Assembly: GCA_911728435.2 (NCBI GenBank)
Contig: OU452207.1
Coordinates: 14,967,682 to 15,031,681, forward strand
Length of the DNA: 64,000 bases
Direction: 5' to 3'
DNA from: Apoderus coryli
Lineage: Eukaryota > Arthropoda > Insecta > Coleoptera > Attelabidae
Shown piece by piece: positions 42,749-53,607 of the stretch; position 1 is the first letter of the stretch; the number at the start of each line of letters is the position of its first letter. The position numbers and the translations under genes were made by a program. The notes under the pieces are model-generated. The model saw nothing but the letters and a program-made list of their open reading frames with translations. It did not search any database and was not told where the DNA came from.

Positions 42749-43015
42749 AAAAAGCAGTGATGTCTGTAAAACATTAAAGTTACAAGTGACTGACAGTTAT
42801 GGACTGTTTTAATGACTTATTTAGTGGGGACAATACTACGTGGCAGGCTCCACACCAGCAGCAAGTAGGCCAACAACATGGATTGGTGGTGAATACTGAT
42901 ATTTTTCGGGCCGATGATCATACCGACTCAACCACTCCTCCACCACAAAGTAGTGGAGTGTTGTTGAACGAAGAAGACCGGCGCTGCGTAAACAGTATTC
43001 GAGGTAAATTATTAT
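42749..43015 (+). CDS. Unrecognised exon-like ORF, copy 5 of five (short type)
   Basis: ATG at 42799. Identical in type to the copy at 32871 (IFRADDHTDSTTPPP), behind the same integrase stop codon. Possible donor retained. Function unknown. Confidence 0.35.
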
Positions 43016-43089
43016 TCTTTGACTCAAGACAGTCGTTAAGTTTATTTTTAATTAAAGAAAGTCTTTATAGAGAAGCAATCCAACCCATA

Positions 43090-43445
43090 CAGGGTTATTC
43101 ACGCTTTATGGCGTGGTATATTGTGGCCAAGCTACTTGACTTTGAATTTTTTTTTTATTGGACGTGTGGGCATCTACTATGGCTACTTTTTAAAATTGGT
43201 TTCATATTATACAGGGTTATAAAGTATCAAAGTTATGTTTTTTTAAATGAAATCCCCTGTATATTATTGCACTTTTAGACCCTCTGATCAAATTAAGTGT
43301 CAGTTTCATTAAGGTTTATAATACCTAAACCTTAACGTTTTTTAAATAAATTGAATTTTGTCCAAATCTAGCATAATTTTCATCTTTCAAATACTTAGGA
43401 AATATTTAAGTCATGTTGAATCTCGTGATGATAATGAGGCGGAGC
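43090..43445 (-). pseudogene. mariner-like remnant, copy 5 (end only)
   Basis: ACAGGG motifs at 43090 and 43211 and the start of the APPHY region; it ends at 43445 (GGCGGAGC), where errantivirus RT resumes with the SGFHQLE motif. Confidence 0.7.
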
Positions 43446-43950
43446 AAGTGGATTTCATCAGCTGGAAATAAGCCCTTGTTCAAAAGGAGATAAAATCATT
43501 TTTAGGAATATTCGGATATTATCGAAAATTCATTAAAAACTTTGCCAAAATAACCAAACCATTAACTCAATGTTTAAAAAAGAATGAAAAAGTAATAATG
43601 ACTCCAGAATACGTTAATAGCTTTTTAACATGTAAAGAAATTTTAACATCAGAACCTATCTTAACTTATCCCGATTTCGAAAAACCGTTTGAACTTACAA
43701 CAAGATGCATCTAACTATGCTATAGGATCAGTTCTATCCCAAATTGGACACCCTATATGTTATGCGTCTAGAACTCTCAACCGCAGAAATAAATTACTCA
43801 ACGATAGAGAAAGAGTTATTAGCTTTCGTTTGGAGCTCTAAATACTTTAGACCTTATTTATTTGGCCGAAAATTTCAAATTTATACCGATCACAAACCTC
43901 TTCAATGGCTATTCTCTCTTAAGGAACCAAATTAATTCGATGGCGTCTAA
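43446..43950 (+). pseudogene. Errantivirus RT thumb and RNase H (E3)
   Basis: It begins with SGFHQLE, which normally follows directly after VIDL(A) in RT, then jumps to [18 protein letters not shown], so the YxDD-containing part is deleted. Next come [48 protein letters not shown] and [14 protein letters not shown] of RNase H, with several frameshifts. Confidence 0.8.
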
Positions 43951-44561
43951 TGATCGAAGAGCTTGATTACACTTTACATTATAAAGAAGGTAAAAAGAAC
44001 CAAGTAGCAGACTTTCTATCTAGAAATCCCCCTAGTGATGAATTAAATGCTTTAGAAAATGAATCAGTTGTTGTTAACATAGGAGATTTAGAACAAGAAA
44101 TCAGTAGAGCACTCTCTAATATAGATATCCTTCCAGAAATTAACGACGAAGATTTATCCCAAATCTTAGGACCAGATAATTTAAACCCTAAAAATAGTAA
44201 CAAGAATAAAATAAATATTCTGTCTGATATACAAATAAGACCACCTAATATCGAATTACAACCTAATAATGAATCTGATTTAGAAACTGTTCACACTGCA
44301 CTAGAAAACCCTAATTTTAATATCCCAATATCTGAAAGATCATTAAATGTTTATAAAAATCAAATAATAATGACGTGTGGCGACACATTGAACACACAAG
44401 TTCGAAAAGAGAAAATTTTTGAAAATACTAGATACTTCGTAACATTTCAAAAAAGTAACATCGAACAAAACATTGTAAATTTTGCAAAAGAATATTCAAC
44501 CCTAAACAAAACTATGCTTTATACTTTCAAAAGCATTTTCCTCCTGAACTCTTTACATTAA
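43950..44561 (+). pseudogene. Errantivirus RNase H-integrase linker (E3)
   Basis: 203 codons: MIEELDYTLHYKEGKKNQVA and DFLSRNPP mark the end of RNase H and the connection region. The rest (rich in Asn, Ile and Asp) is the poorly conserved spacer before the integrase zinc finger. Confidence 0.75.
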
Positions 44562-44614
44562 CCCTTCAAAAGTACTTTAAAAATTCATCTTTTAAACTCT
44601 TACAGTGTACAAAG

Positions 44615-45430
44615 ATGTTAAACGATGTAGTGACAGTAGAAGAACATAATAACATAATTAAATATCATCATGTCTACAAAACAGGACATCGCGGAATCAA
44701 CGAAGTAAAAGCAGCTTTCAATTCTAGATATTACTGGCCGAAGATGAATGAAGATATCGAAACTTTTATCAATAATTGTGAAACTTGCCTCAAAAATAAA
44801 TACGATCGAAACCCACCAGTAATTAAATTTAATTTAACACCTACTTCTTCAAAACCATTTGATCACATTCACATGGATGTTTTCAAAATAGCAAACGAAC
44901 CATTTTTGACAATTATAGATTCTTTTTCTAGATATGGTCAAGCATATAAAATAAAATCGACAACTGGAACATCTGTTGTTGAATCTTTATTAAATTTTAT
45001 TTCACATCATGGATTACCTTATAAAATCACCACTGACAATGGCAGTCAATTTAAAAATGATGATCTAGAAAATTTTTGTAAATTACATAGGATAGAATTA
45101 CATTTTACAACAGCCAAAAATAGTAATTCCAACTCCCCGGTAGAACGATTTCATTCTAGTCTTATCGAGCATATTCGCTGCATACGCGAAGAAGATAAAC
45201 AATTTTCAACAGAACAAATAATGAAATACGCTATACTAAATTATAACAATTCAATACACAGCGTGACAAAATTTACACCATTCGATATAATAAAGGGACA
45301 CATAAGTAATCCCAATCCATTCGACTTAAATGATCATTTAATTATATCTTCATACGTTCAAGACCATAAACAATTAACGAAAAAACTATATGAAACTATT
45401 AAAGATCGAAATGAAAAAAACAAAAACTAA
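44615..45430 (+). CDS. Errantivirus integrase (E3), core apparently intact
   Basis: 271 codons. Zinc finger HHCC: H in KYHHVYKTGHRG, then CETC. Catalytic core: first Asp in HIHMDVFKIANEP, second Asp in KITTDNGSQFKND, Glu in NSPVERFHSSLIEH, all in one frame with usual spacing. This is the best-preserved domain of the errantivirus copies. It overlaps the next ORF by about 40 bp in another frame, so Pol as a whole is still broken. Confidence 0.85.
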   Translation: MLNDVVTVEEHNNIIKYHHVYKTGHRGINEVKAAFNSRYYWPKMNEDIETFINNCETCLKNKYDRNPPVIKFNLTPTSSKPFDHIHMDVFKIANEPFLTIIDSFSRYGQAYKIKSTTGTSVVESLLNFISHHGLPYKITTDNGSQFKNDDLENFCKLHRIELHFTTAKNSNSNSPVERFHSSLIEHIRCIREEDKQFSTEQIMKYAILNYNNSIHSVTKFTPFDIIKGHISNPNPFDLNDHLIISSYVQDHKQLTKKLYETIKDRNEKNKN

Positions 45431-45728
45431 AATTATTACAAAGTTAAACGAAAATCGCGATGAACCCATCGACTATTCAAATGAAGACACTGTATATATT
45501 AAAACAAAAGAAAGAGACAAGAAATTACCAAAATTTAAAAAGACCAAACTTTTAAGCCAGTCTGACATTAAGTTAAAAACTAACTCTGGCACATATCACA
45601 AAAGTAATGCGAGGAAACCCCGTAATAATACTAAACAATCTTTACAGGGTGACCAAGAAGAGAATGAAGCTCATAATCCTTTACCTGGTACTTCAAGCGC
45701 TGACATCAGTCACACCAGTAACGGATGA
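45390..45728 (+). pseudogene. Errantivirus Pol C-terminal tail
   Basis: 112 codons rich in Lys, Asn and Ser (IITKLNENRDEPIDY, DTVYIKTKERDKKLPKFKK) continue the integrase C-terminus in a shifted frame. It ends HTSNG, just where env begins. Confidence 0.65.
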
Positions 45729-45845
45729 CATAAACATTACCCCAATTAACAATTTAATACTTCTAATTCAATTGGGAAGTTCACGTTTAGTTTATACCAA
45801 ACATACTTTTCTTTATTATTTAGATTTTAGTAATATTACAAGAAG
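45715..45845 (+). pseudogene. Errantivirus env N-terminal fragment
   Basis: In the frame starting near 45715, PINNLILLIQLGSSRLVYTK and HTFLYYLDFSNIT match the mature N-terminus of insect retroviral envelopes. The match stops at about 45845; unrelated sequence follows. No signal peptide was identified. Confidence 0.6.
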
Positions 45846-46059
45846 GAGGCTAATCAAAAATGGAAGTGGTGAGACTTCTGTTAAAAAAATTCTGTCGTAT
45901 TTTTTAATTACTTTTTCACTTTGTTCGCAGATGGAAAGTAGTGGCCTTCGTCATTTTCATTTTTGTTTGGTTTAGACAAATGTATGTAATTATTATTTTA
46001 ATGTTTTTATTAGATTAAATAAAATTAGTATTAAGAAAATATGATTTTTATTGTAGTTA
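45846..46059. other. Unassigned AT-rich segment
   Basis: No supported feature. A short ORF remnant (MESSGLRHFHFCLV near 45931) is not recognised. Confidence 0.5.
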
Positions 46060-46822
46060 AAGAAATCCCTTCGGGATTTCCCAGTCGTTTTGTGGTAGTC
46101 TTATCTATGATAAAAGTCATTGGGGTTCTAAAAAAAATCGTAATTTAAAAAAAAAAAAAATTTTTATTAATTTTTTTTTTGTATTTTTCTTGATTTTTTT
46201 TATTAATTTTTTAAAATTTTTTGTTTTAATTTTTTTGTATTATTATTTTCTTGATTTTTTTTAATTTTTGAATTTGAATTTAAAAAAATAAAAAAAAAAA
46301 AAAGTATTGCCACAGCTGGGATCCGAACCCCTACCAATGACGCCACAGAAACCTGATAACAATTATTGTATTTTAATTGTAATAATATAGGTTCCAACTA
46401 CCTAATTGGTGAAATTTTATGATCCCATTCTAACTGAAAATAGTGTGAAACTCAAAAAAAATATATAAAAATCTTCAAATTAAAATTTTTTTGAAACATT
46501 TTTGAGCCACCCTGTGCAATAATTTCATAAACCATTCTAAAAACCTAAACAAAACATTTTTAAGTTACCCCGTAGATAACCTTTAGAAGCTTATAGTTTC
46601 ACTTCAAAGAAATTTTGTATTGATGTCTAAAAAAATCAAAACATTACTTTGTTGTCCTTAAAAAAATAAACAAATACATTTTTGACTCACCCTTTATTTA
46701 AATTTAAAGTGTACGCTAAAATTTTTTAAAGATTTAAAAGTTTTTCGATTGCAATCTGAAAAAAAAGTTAAATGTGCACAATCAATAACACATTCAAAAA
46801 TGAACTGGGATCACTTTGTATA
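46060..46822 (-). repeat. Inverted relative of the repeat at 2271-3446
   Basis: The hairpin GAAATCCC-ttc-GGGATTTC (46062-46080), CCAGTCGTTTTGTGGTAG, the T/A-rich tract, and the AAGTTACCCCGTAGATAACC and TTTTTGACTCACCC motifs are the reverse complement, in reverse order, of 2271-3446. Only about one of the internal 250-bp units is present. The outer end reads GGGATCACTTTGT. Confidence 0.7.
46304..46360 (-). other. tRNA-like / SINE-like fragment
   Basis: The minus strand has GTGGCGTCATTGGTAG followed by GGTTCGGATCC, the latter matching the RNA polymerase III B box. The spacing is too short for a tRNA and no full cloverleaf can be drawn. Probably the 3' part of a tRNA-derived sequence. Confidence 0.35.
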
Positions 46823-47479
46823 TACTGAAACTCATCAAAAACATCAAATTTTTTACTTTAGACGAAATTAAAGAGCATCGAAAAGTGTCTTATTCCATAG
46901 AAGAGGTTATGCAACCGTAAATACCATAATGATGTGTTGGAGGTTGCATAAGCATAAGAGATTAAATCTAATCAGTTAAAGGTCATTGATTGGTTGTAAT
47001 TATTGAAATTGTAGCCCGTCTGCACATATTCAAAGATGTTAATATCTCTCCCACCTCAATGATATCTCTGTACATATAACGGGATCATTGAACTTTTTTG
47101 TATTATTATTGAAATTGTAACCTTTCTGGTGGGAATCAATTTTCTAATGGCAAAAAATATGTCAACTTGTGCACACTCTTAGACAAGGAAAGAGAGTGGA
47201 CCCGTAACTGTGCCGGTCGTTGTGTTACCACCTAGCACTTATGCCTTAGATTCAGAGGCGTAACATACTTAACTTATGTGATATTTTTTTGAAATTTTAT
47301 TTAATTTTGTTGATTAATAGTTTTAATAAAAAAAGATATGTGCATGTTGATGTATTAATAGTAATAATAACAATTCTTTATTTCAAATAAATCTACCTAC
47401 ATATCCACAATCACACGAGCATACAAATAAATGAAACGACGTCAAAAAAGAGAAAAACAAAAAAAAATTGATACTCCTA
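46823..47479. other. Unassigned spacer
   Basis: No ORF, repeat or RNA gene that I can support. Confidence 0.5.
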
Positions 47480-47760
47480 ACTACATATCAAAATAATCCG
47501 CCAATTGATATGGTTCTAGTTCCACTAGTAATTTCTTCATTCTTAAATATCTTCAATCTATTTATTTCTTTGATACTGATTGGTAGTTTGTTCACAAATC
47601 TAATTATCATATTATATAATGCTGATTTTTCGGTTAGAGATAATCTGTGAGTGAGAGGTACTGCAGTAGACACAACACCAATACATACCGTTTTTAATGT
47701 CCTTTAAATAGAATGAGTTTTGTTAATTGATTTCGAGAATGGGATTTAATTTTTGAGACT
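47480..47760 (-). pseudogene. Non-LTR retrotransposon C-terminal fragment
   Basis: The minus-strand ORF of about 61 codons, VPLTHRLSLTEKSALYNMI and VNKLPISIKEINRLKIFKNE, has the pattern found at the C-terminal end of CR1/Jockey-like LINE ORF2 proteins. No RT domain remains. Confidence 0.55.
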
Positions 47761-49120
47761 GTAGTTTTGTTATGAAATATACACGAACATTAAGACATTT
47801 AACACAAATAGATTTTATTAAAAAGTATATTATGTGATTTGCTGGGCTATCTAGTGCATGTTGTTCTAAAGATTGAATTAAAAAGCTAAAGTGACATTAT
47901 TTTATTGACTTTTAACGCAAAAATGTGTAAAAAACAAATTTTTTCGAAAAATATAATGTCTACGCCCCTGGTAAAGTAAACATCTATAGAGGTTTCTATC
48001 AATAAATAATGCTTTATCATGTTGATTTCAAATGAATTGTTGTATCAAACAGTTTTAATTAGGTAAACTGAAACCTGTTATACTACATACTAAAAGATAA
48101 TAGCCTAAAGATTACTTATAATTATTAAAAACTAATAAAAACTAGAAGCGACTTGATACATCATTCTAAGTTTTACCTATTAAACGAAATTCTGGACTCC
48201 TTTTGTTCACTGCGACTTGGGCATCCAAAAGCCACACAATGTACCATTTTATTAATATACAAAATAAATTTCTATTCCCAATTTTCACAAATAAAATCAT
48301 CAAAAATGCAAACGTAGTTTTCTGTTTTTCAGCACCTATAAAATGGCCGCCGCATTAAAAGCGTAACACTTGCCATACATTCAGATATACGAACGTGCGG
48401 TATCCCCTCTCTTTCCTAATCTAAGTGCACACTAGTCTGCCAGATTTAGTTCATGTGAATAGTAGTAAAATAAAAATAAGTATAAATTAGTAGTTTTTTT
48501 ACATAAAATAATGTTTTAATATTTGTTATATTATTGTGGGAGTTGAGTAAATGAAATTTGTTGGAAAATGAAGTATCTAATAATTTTACATGTGTAAATC
48601 TGTTGTGTAATGTGTGCATTTATTGAGGAAAATCTGGTGAAATATGTTGGTGGTGAAAGTGTGGCATCACCGAGTTTTTCATCTTGTCTTCAGTGTTGTC
48701 AGACTTTGGATGAATTGCATTGAATGAAATACAAATAATGTGGAATTTTTTCAATAACCAAATTATTTTAGATTTTAGCAAAAATAAAATAAACTTGGGG
48801 AAATTGAGCTTATGTTTAAACTAGCATATTCACGTGTTTCGGTTGTAAACAGATTTCGGATTAATTACGCTATTGCAGAAATAATAAGTACGAGGTGTAG
48901 GATAGAGATAATTTGAAACACATTCTGGCAGCAAAGCATTGTAAGTTGGTATGTTGTTTCAGCGAGTAGATTCCATAAGAATAACACACAAATCTGTTTT
49001 CTTTTCTACTGACTTTACTTTAATGAAAAATGTGACGTTTTGGAAACTATTTTAAAAATGTTTCGCTTCAAAGGAGCCTCAACAAAAGTAAACGTTGCAG
49101 TGCGCTGACTTTTTAAACGT
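47761..49120. other. Unassigned region
   Basis: AT-rich, no supported ORF. TATAAAATGGCCGCCGC at 48337-48353 looks like a TATA box or a start context, but nothing coding follows. Confidence 0.5.
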
Positions 49121-49490
49121 ATGTTAAAACACATGGCATATTTTACACTTGATTTGATTGACAGAAATCCTGGCCTAGGCTTTACCCTGTTTTCGTTGAA
49201 GATTAGAGTGAATAAGGGCTTACACAATTTATATTTCTTGATTAAGCAAATAAATAAATTAAGTGAAAACTTTATTATAGTTAAGGATAGTATTATAGTT
49301 GTAAATGCTTCAAATCCAATTTCATATCATGGCTTAGCTGAAAACATGCTTAAACGTACAGAATTCCTAATTGAAACTACAAAGAAAAAACTTGAAAATA
49401 TATTTCCTTCATTTAATATACAACGTCGCAGGAAAAGAGGTTTATTAAATGTTGTAGGTAAAGTTAACAAATGGCTATTCGGTACCTTAG
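49121..49490 (+). pseudogene. Insect retroviral env fragment with cleavage site and fusion peptide
   Basis: The ORF contains a furin-type cleavage site RRRKR followed by GLLNVVGKVNKWLFGTL, the fusion-peptide start conserved in baculovirus F and errantivirus envelopes, preceded by the FLIETTKKKLENIF helix. At 49491 the coding is cut by the LTR of the outer BEL/Pao element; the last codons of the apparent ORF (to 49555) are LTR sequence. The rest of env would lie beyond the right window edge. Confidence 0.7.
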
Positions 49491-50047
49491 TGGTTTGTTC
49501 CTGCTTAAGCCAGGAGAGAAAAGCGGACTGTAATAATAAATATTTCCTTTTGTAAATGAACTCTAAAATCATACCTTAAAAAACCACCCTGTCTTTCTTC
49601 TAGTTCACTAACACATTCCTTCGATATATCGCAGATGCCGGCCGGCCGTTTCTTCACTCTTCTAATTCCATATAAAAAACACTTCACTTGAGTTTATTAC
49701 CGAGCGGTTGCCATTAATTAAAATAATATTTATTAACACTTGCAAATATGATTTGTTGCGAATTTTATTAATAGTAATAATAGCGGAAAAGCACGTTCAA
49801 CAATGTCCAGCAAAAAGAAATTTATTTTTGCACACACGACAGAGAATGTCCTTGACATATATCGTCTTGGCACACAGAGCGCGGAAGTGAGGTGGACATT
49901 TTAAAGTAAATAGGTAGGTACTCATTTAATATTAAAATCAAAACAAATAATCTCTCCTGGACCCATCAACAGAAAATTAAATTAATTTAATAATAGAAAA
50001 AAAACCCAAACAAATAGAACGAAAGATAACATAAAGGGGACGAACCA
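49491..50047 (-). repeat. 3' LTR of the outer BEL/Pao element
   Basis: It starts TGGTTTGTTCC and ends GGGGACGAACCA, complementary ends. Just outside (50050-50065) is CGCCCACCAAAATAC, whose complement is the same polypurine tract type as in the inner element. It shares the GGCCGGCCG-containing stretch with the inner LTR. The partner LTR is not in the window, so the boundaries rest on these two signs and on the interrupted env at 49490. Confidence 0.75.
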
Positions 50048-50076
50048 TACCGCCCACCAAAATACATATTTGTATT

Positions 50077-51000
50077 TTAGGTCGCCTCTATAGGCAAAGG
50101 GCACAGCTTAGAAACTGGCCTTTTCAACATACCCGATGCCGTTTGTAACGTAACAACCCGGATAATGCCGTCTGACCCAGGATGAGTGGACACTATACGG
50201 CCCATGGGCCAATGTAATGGAGATGACTCTTGTTTGAGTAGAACTAAGGTTCCAGGCTGAATTGAAGCAGTCGGAGAATGCCACTTGGCCCTTTGATGTA
50301 GGGTATGTAGGTATTCAGAGGACCACCTACGCCAAAAGTCCTGGTGCATGCGGGTAAGCAACTGCCATCTGGTGAGGCGATTCAAAGGAGTTTCAAGTAA
50401 ATTAGGCTCCGGGAATATAGCAAGCGGTGCCATGGTCAGAAAATGACCAGGCGTAAGAACACTGAGATCGTTGGGATCATTGCTAATCGCAAATAATGGC
50501 CTTGAGTTAAGGATACCTTCAATCTGAATAAAAACCGTAGATAGTTCCTCATAGGTCAATATCTGCGAACCGATTACTCTGTATAAGTGTGTCTTGACAG
50601 ATTTTATGTTGGACTCCCATAGACCCCCGAAGTTTGGCGACGAAGGGGGATTACGGCTAAAAGCAATAGTTTCCTTAGATGCAGCAACCCGCGCAAACTC
50701 GCTCAACTGAGAATCTGTGTTTACAAAATTTGTTCCGCAGTCGTTATAAATATGTTCGCAGCGTCCACGTCGGGCGATGAAGCGGCGCAATGCCGCCAAG
50801 AAAGCATCACCGGACAAGGAAGAAACAAGTTCCAGGTGAACTGCCTTGGTCGCAAAGCAGATAAATAAACAAAGGTAAGCCTTAGTAGTTTTTGCTCCTC
50901 GAATTTTAGACATAGTTATTGTGAATGGACCCGCGTTATCTACTCCAACATGCGAAAAGGGCTTCAACTCAGATACCCTTGATATGGGTAGATCACCCAT
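50077..51000 (-). pseudogene. Outer Pao integrase core and C-terminal domain
   Basis: 307 codons: first catalytic Asp in HVGVDNAGPF, second in IYNDCGTNFV, Glu in NFGGLWESNIK, then the ILNSRPL and LTPGHFL motifs and the Pao-type C-terminal domain (LTRWQLLTRMHQDFWRRWSSEY, GTLVLLKQE). The domain is in one frame, but its N-terminal zinc region is separated by stops. Confidence 0.85.
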
Positions 51001-51009
51001 TGGAGGTGT

Positions 51010-52008
51010 AGAAGACCTAGGGTTAGATTTAAAACACCGAACGCATTTGGAAAGTACGCGACGTACAGAACGTTTCGAAGAGAGTATCCAAAATTGTCGA
51101 GATCAAATAAAGTGGGTTGTTTGGACACCTGCGTGCAGAAATTTAAGATGAGCAGATCGAATAATGAGATCTGTCAATGTACAGCGACTCGATAACAAGA
51201 TAGGAAATTTGCGGTCGGGAGAAAGGTTTGGAGCATGTGTCAATCAACCACCCACTCGCAAAATACCCTGATAGTCCAAATAAGGCGATAATTTCCTGAG
51301 ATATCTTGAGGGTAGTTTTTTACTTTCAATCAGCTTAATTTCATCCCCGAAAAATAAGCTTTGTGTATGTTTAATCAAGACCAAAAGAGCCTGGTAATAT
51401 TCTGAAGAAGTAATATATTGGGGTGCAGGAGTATGAGTTTTAGTTACGGAAATAAATCTGAGTACATAGACGAGGATGCGAAGTGATGAATCCAAGGATG
51501 AATAATTTTCCAAAAAATCGTCTAAAAAATTATACTGAATCGCGGTAGTTAATGTAACATGGCGTTCCTCTTCCAAAACTTCCGAAGAACGGTCAATATT
51601 CGAGTTCTGCGCAAATTGCACCTCGTCGGAGTTCATAAAAGCCGGTCCCGCCCACCACAAAGAATTCCGGAGCAACTCAGATGACAGTATACCACGGGAA
51701 CCAAGGTCTGCGGGATTATCGGGCTAATTAACATGAAGCCACGAAACGTCAGGTGTATTGGAATGGATAAAAGACACTCTGTTGCTTACAAATGTCTTCC
51801 AACGATGTGGAGAAGAGCGAATCCAACTCAAAGCAACAGTAGAGTCGGACCAGCAACATATGCGACGAAACGTCTCAATGTTTTTAAAAACCGATAAAAC
51901 ATAGCTAGTTAAGCGGGAAACCAGAACTGAAGCGCATAGTTCAAGTCGCGGAAGTGATATTTTTTTAAGAGGAGCAACCTTTGATTTTGAACAAACAAAG
52001 CGAGTCAT
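51010..52008 (-). pseudogene. Outer Pao RNase H and integrase N-terminal part
   Basis: The ORF 52008-51724 carries PLKKISLPRLELCASVLVSR and CWSDSTVALSWIRSSPHRW of RNase H, with the Asp-Ser-Thr active-site block present. The ORF 51675-51244 continues with the connection region. The integrase zinc finger near 51020-51230 is out of frame. A stop at 51724 and frameshifts split these. Confidence 0.8.
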
Positions 52009-52914
52009 TGTTTCACTGGAGGAACAAAATCGGAAATAAACAACCGCACAATAGCCTCGTTCCCTAGCGTCTCCAAGTGTAATTCACAAAAGTCAAAGGT
52101 GTCGGGTAATAAGCGGCGATGCAATGAAAATTCATTAATGGACGCAATATCGGTCAAATACTTCTCCCACAAACGGACAACCTCATTAGAAGGTACTTCA
52201 TCCCAGCCTAGCTTAAGGTACCAAAGATGCTGTATAAAATGTTTGAGGAGAAATATCACTGGAGACAAAAACCCCAGAGGATCAAACACTCGAGCCAAGT
52301 GAGACAAAAGATTTCTCTTCGTACATATCCTGTCACCGGACTGACTAATATATTTAAAACAATCCGAGCCAGGTGTCCATTGCAGCCCCAAAACCTTAAG
52401 TGATGATTGAGATCCAGAATCAGTGTCAAATGAAAGCGGGTCTAACGACAAGTCAGACAAAGGAAGATGACTAAGCAGTGAGGGCACATTACTTGACCAT
52501 TTTCTTAATTCGAAACCTCCACAGGCGAGAAGCGATATCAATTCCATTTTAAGGACTTGCGCAGATTCTATAGAAGCGGAACCAACAACTAGATCGTCAA
52601 CATATGTATTCTAGTGCCTCAGACGCTAAAGGAAATTGAGAAACGTGATCGTCCGCTAGTTGGAACAGTGTGCGAATAGCAAGATAAGGTGCAGAAGATA
52701 CTCCATATGTTACAGATTTCAATCGGAAATCCTGTAAGGGTTCATCAGTAGAAAACCTCCAAACAAATCTTTGATAATCCTGATGTTCAGGCGTAACCCA
52801 AATCTGACGAAACATTTTGGTAATATCAGCTGTCAAAACAACAGGATGAACACGAAATCTCATTAAGATTGAAACAATATCTTGTTGTAGTTTAGGGCCA
52901 ATATGTAAGTGGTC
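52005..52914 (-). pseudogene. Outer Pao RT, C-terminal two thirds
   Basis: It starts at the inner-element junction with LHIGPKLQQDIVSILM, then VVLTADITKMFRQIWV (first Asp), SVTYGVSSAPYLAIRTLFQL, a frameshift, the catalytic TYVDDLVVG near 52595, then FELRKWSSN, VLGLQWTPGSD and ARVFDPLGFLSPV. Confidence 0.85.
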
Positions 52915-53557
52915 TGTTGTGTAAACTTAAAGCTCACGAGAAAAATGGACCGTAGGCAGATATTGGAGAATAAAATTAAATGAAATCAAGAACGAGGCCT
53001 TAGGACTTACCTAGTTTCGGTTTGACGATATTTTACTTGAAATATCCTTTACGCCGTGATCTTTGGCCGGCCGGCCTCTTCTTTCTCTAACTTCCGTTAC
53101 AACATTTACACCACTTCGGCACGTTACACACAATACAATCAAACACAATAAATCCTTATTTGCGGTACAAAATAAATGTTTAAATAATATAACCGTTGCG
53201 AAGGGCAAAAACGGCGGCGGTGCTGCATATACAACAGTCAAAATATTAACAATAATTTCCCTTTAGAACAAAATGCACATTTAATGTCTATTTTTAATTG
53301 ACCAATAGGAAACGAAGCGACGCGACGGTAGGTCCGTCCTAAAAGGCCACCATACACGCGCAAATTTATTTGAAATTAGTTATACGAAAATGTACATTGA
53401 ATTCACCTATGAATTATTGCAATCATAGTATGCAATAAATGGTAATGAATTTATATTTGAATTATTTATCAATTCACACTAAATATTATTAATTATATGT
53501 TGAGGATGATTTAACAAATTTAAGAAAACTAAAATAATAAAGAGCGTGGACGCAACA
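52915..53557 (-). repeat. 3' LTR of inner Pao element
   Basis: Boundaries from comparison with 59405-60047. It contains the GGCCGGCCGGCC palindrome near 53068, also seen in the outer LTR. The small ORFs inside are not conserved genes. Confidence 0.93.
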
Positions 53558-53607
53558 TTCTGCCCACCAAAATACTTTGTATGATACAAAGTATTTTCAA
53601 CTTAAAA
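53558..53607 (-). promoter_or_regulatory. Polypurine tract of inner Pao
   Basis: The complement of 53559-53572 reads TTTTGGTGGGCAGA, immediately before the 3' LTR; the same motif precedes the outer LTR. Confidence 0.65.

Noticed and set aside
48337..48353. TATAAAATGGCCGCCGC as a host gene promoter or start
   Set aside because: No open frame or splice-compatible coding follows.
52990..53270. ORFs on both strands within the Pao LTR (also 59501-59756)
   Set aside because: They are duplicated only because the LTR is duplicated; no domain.
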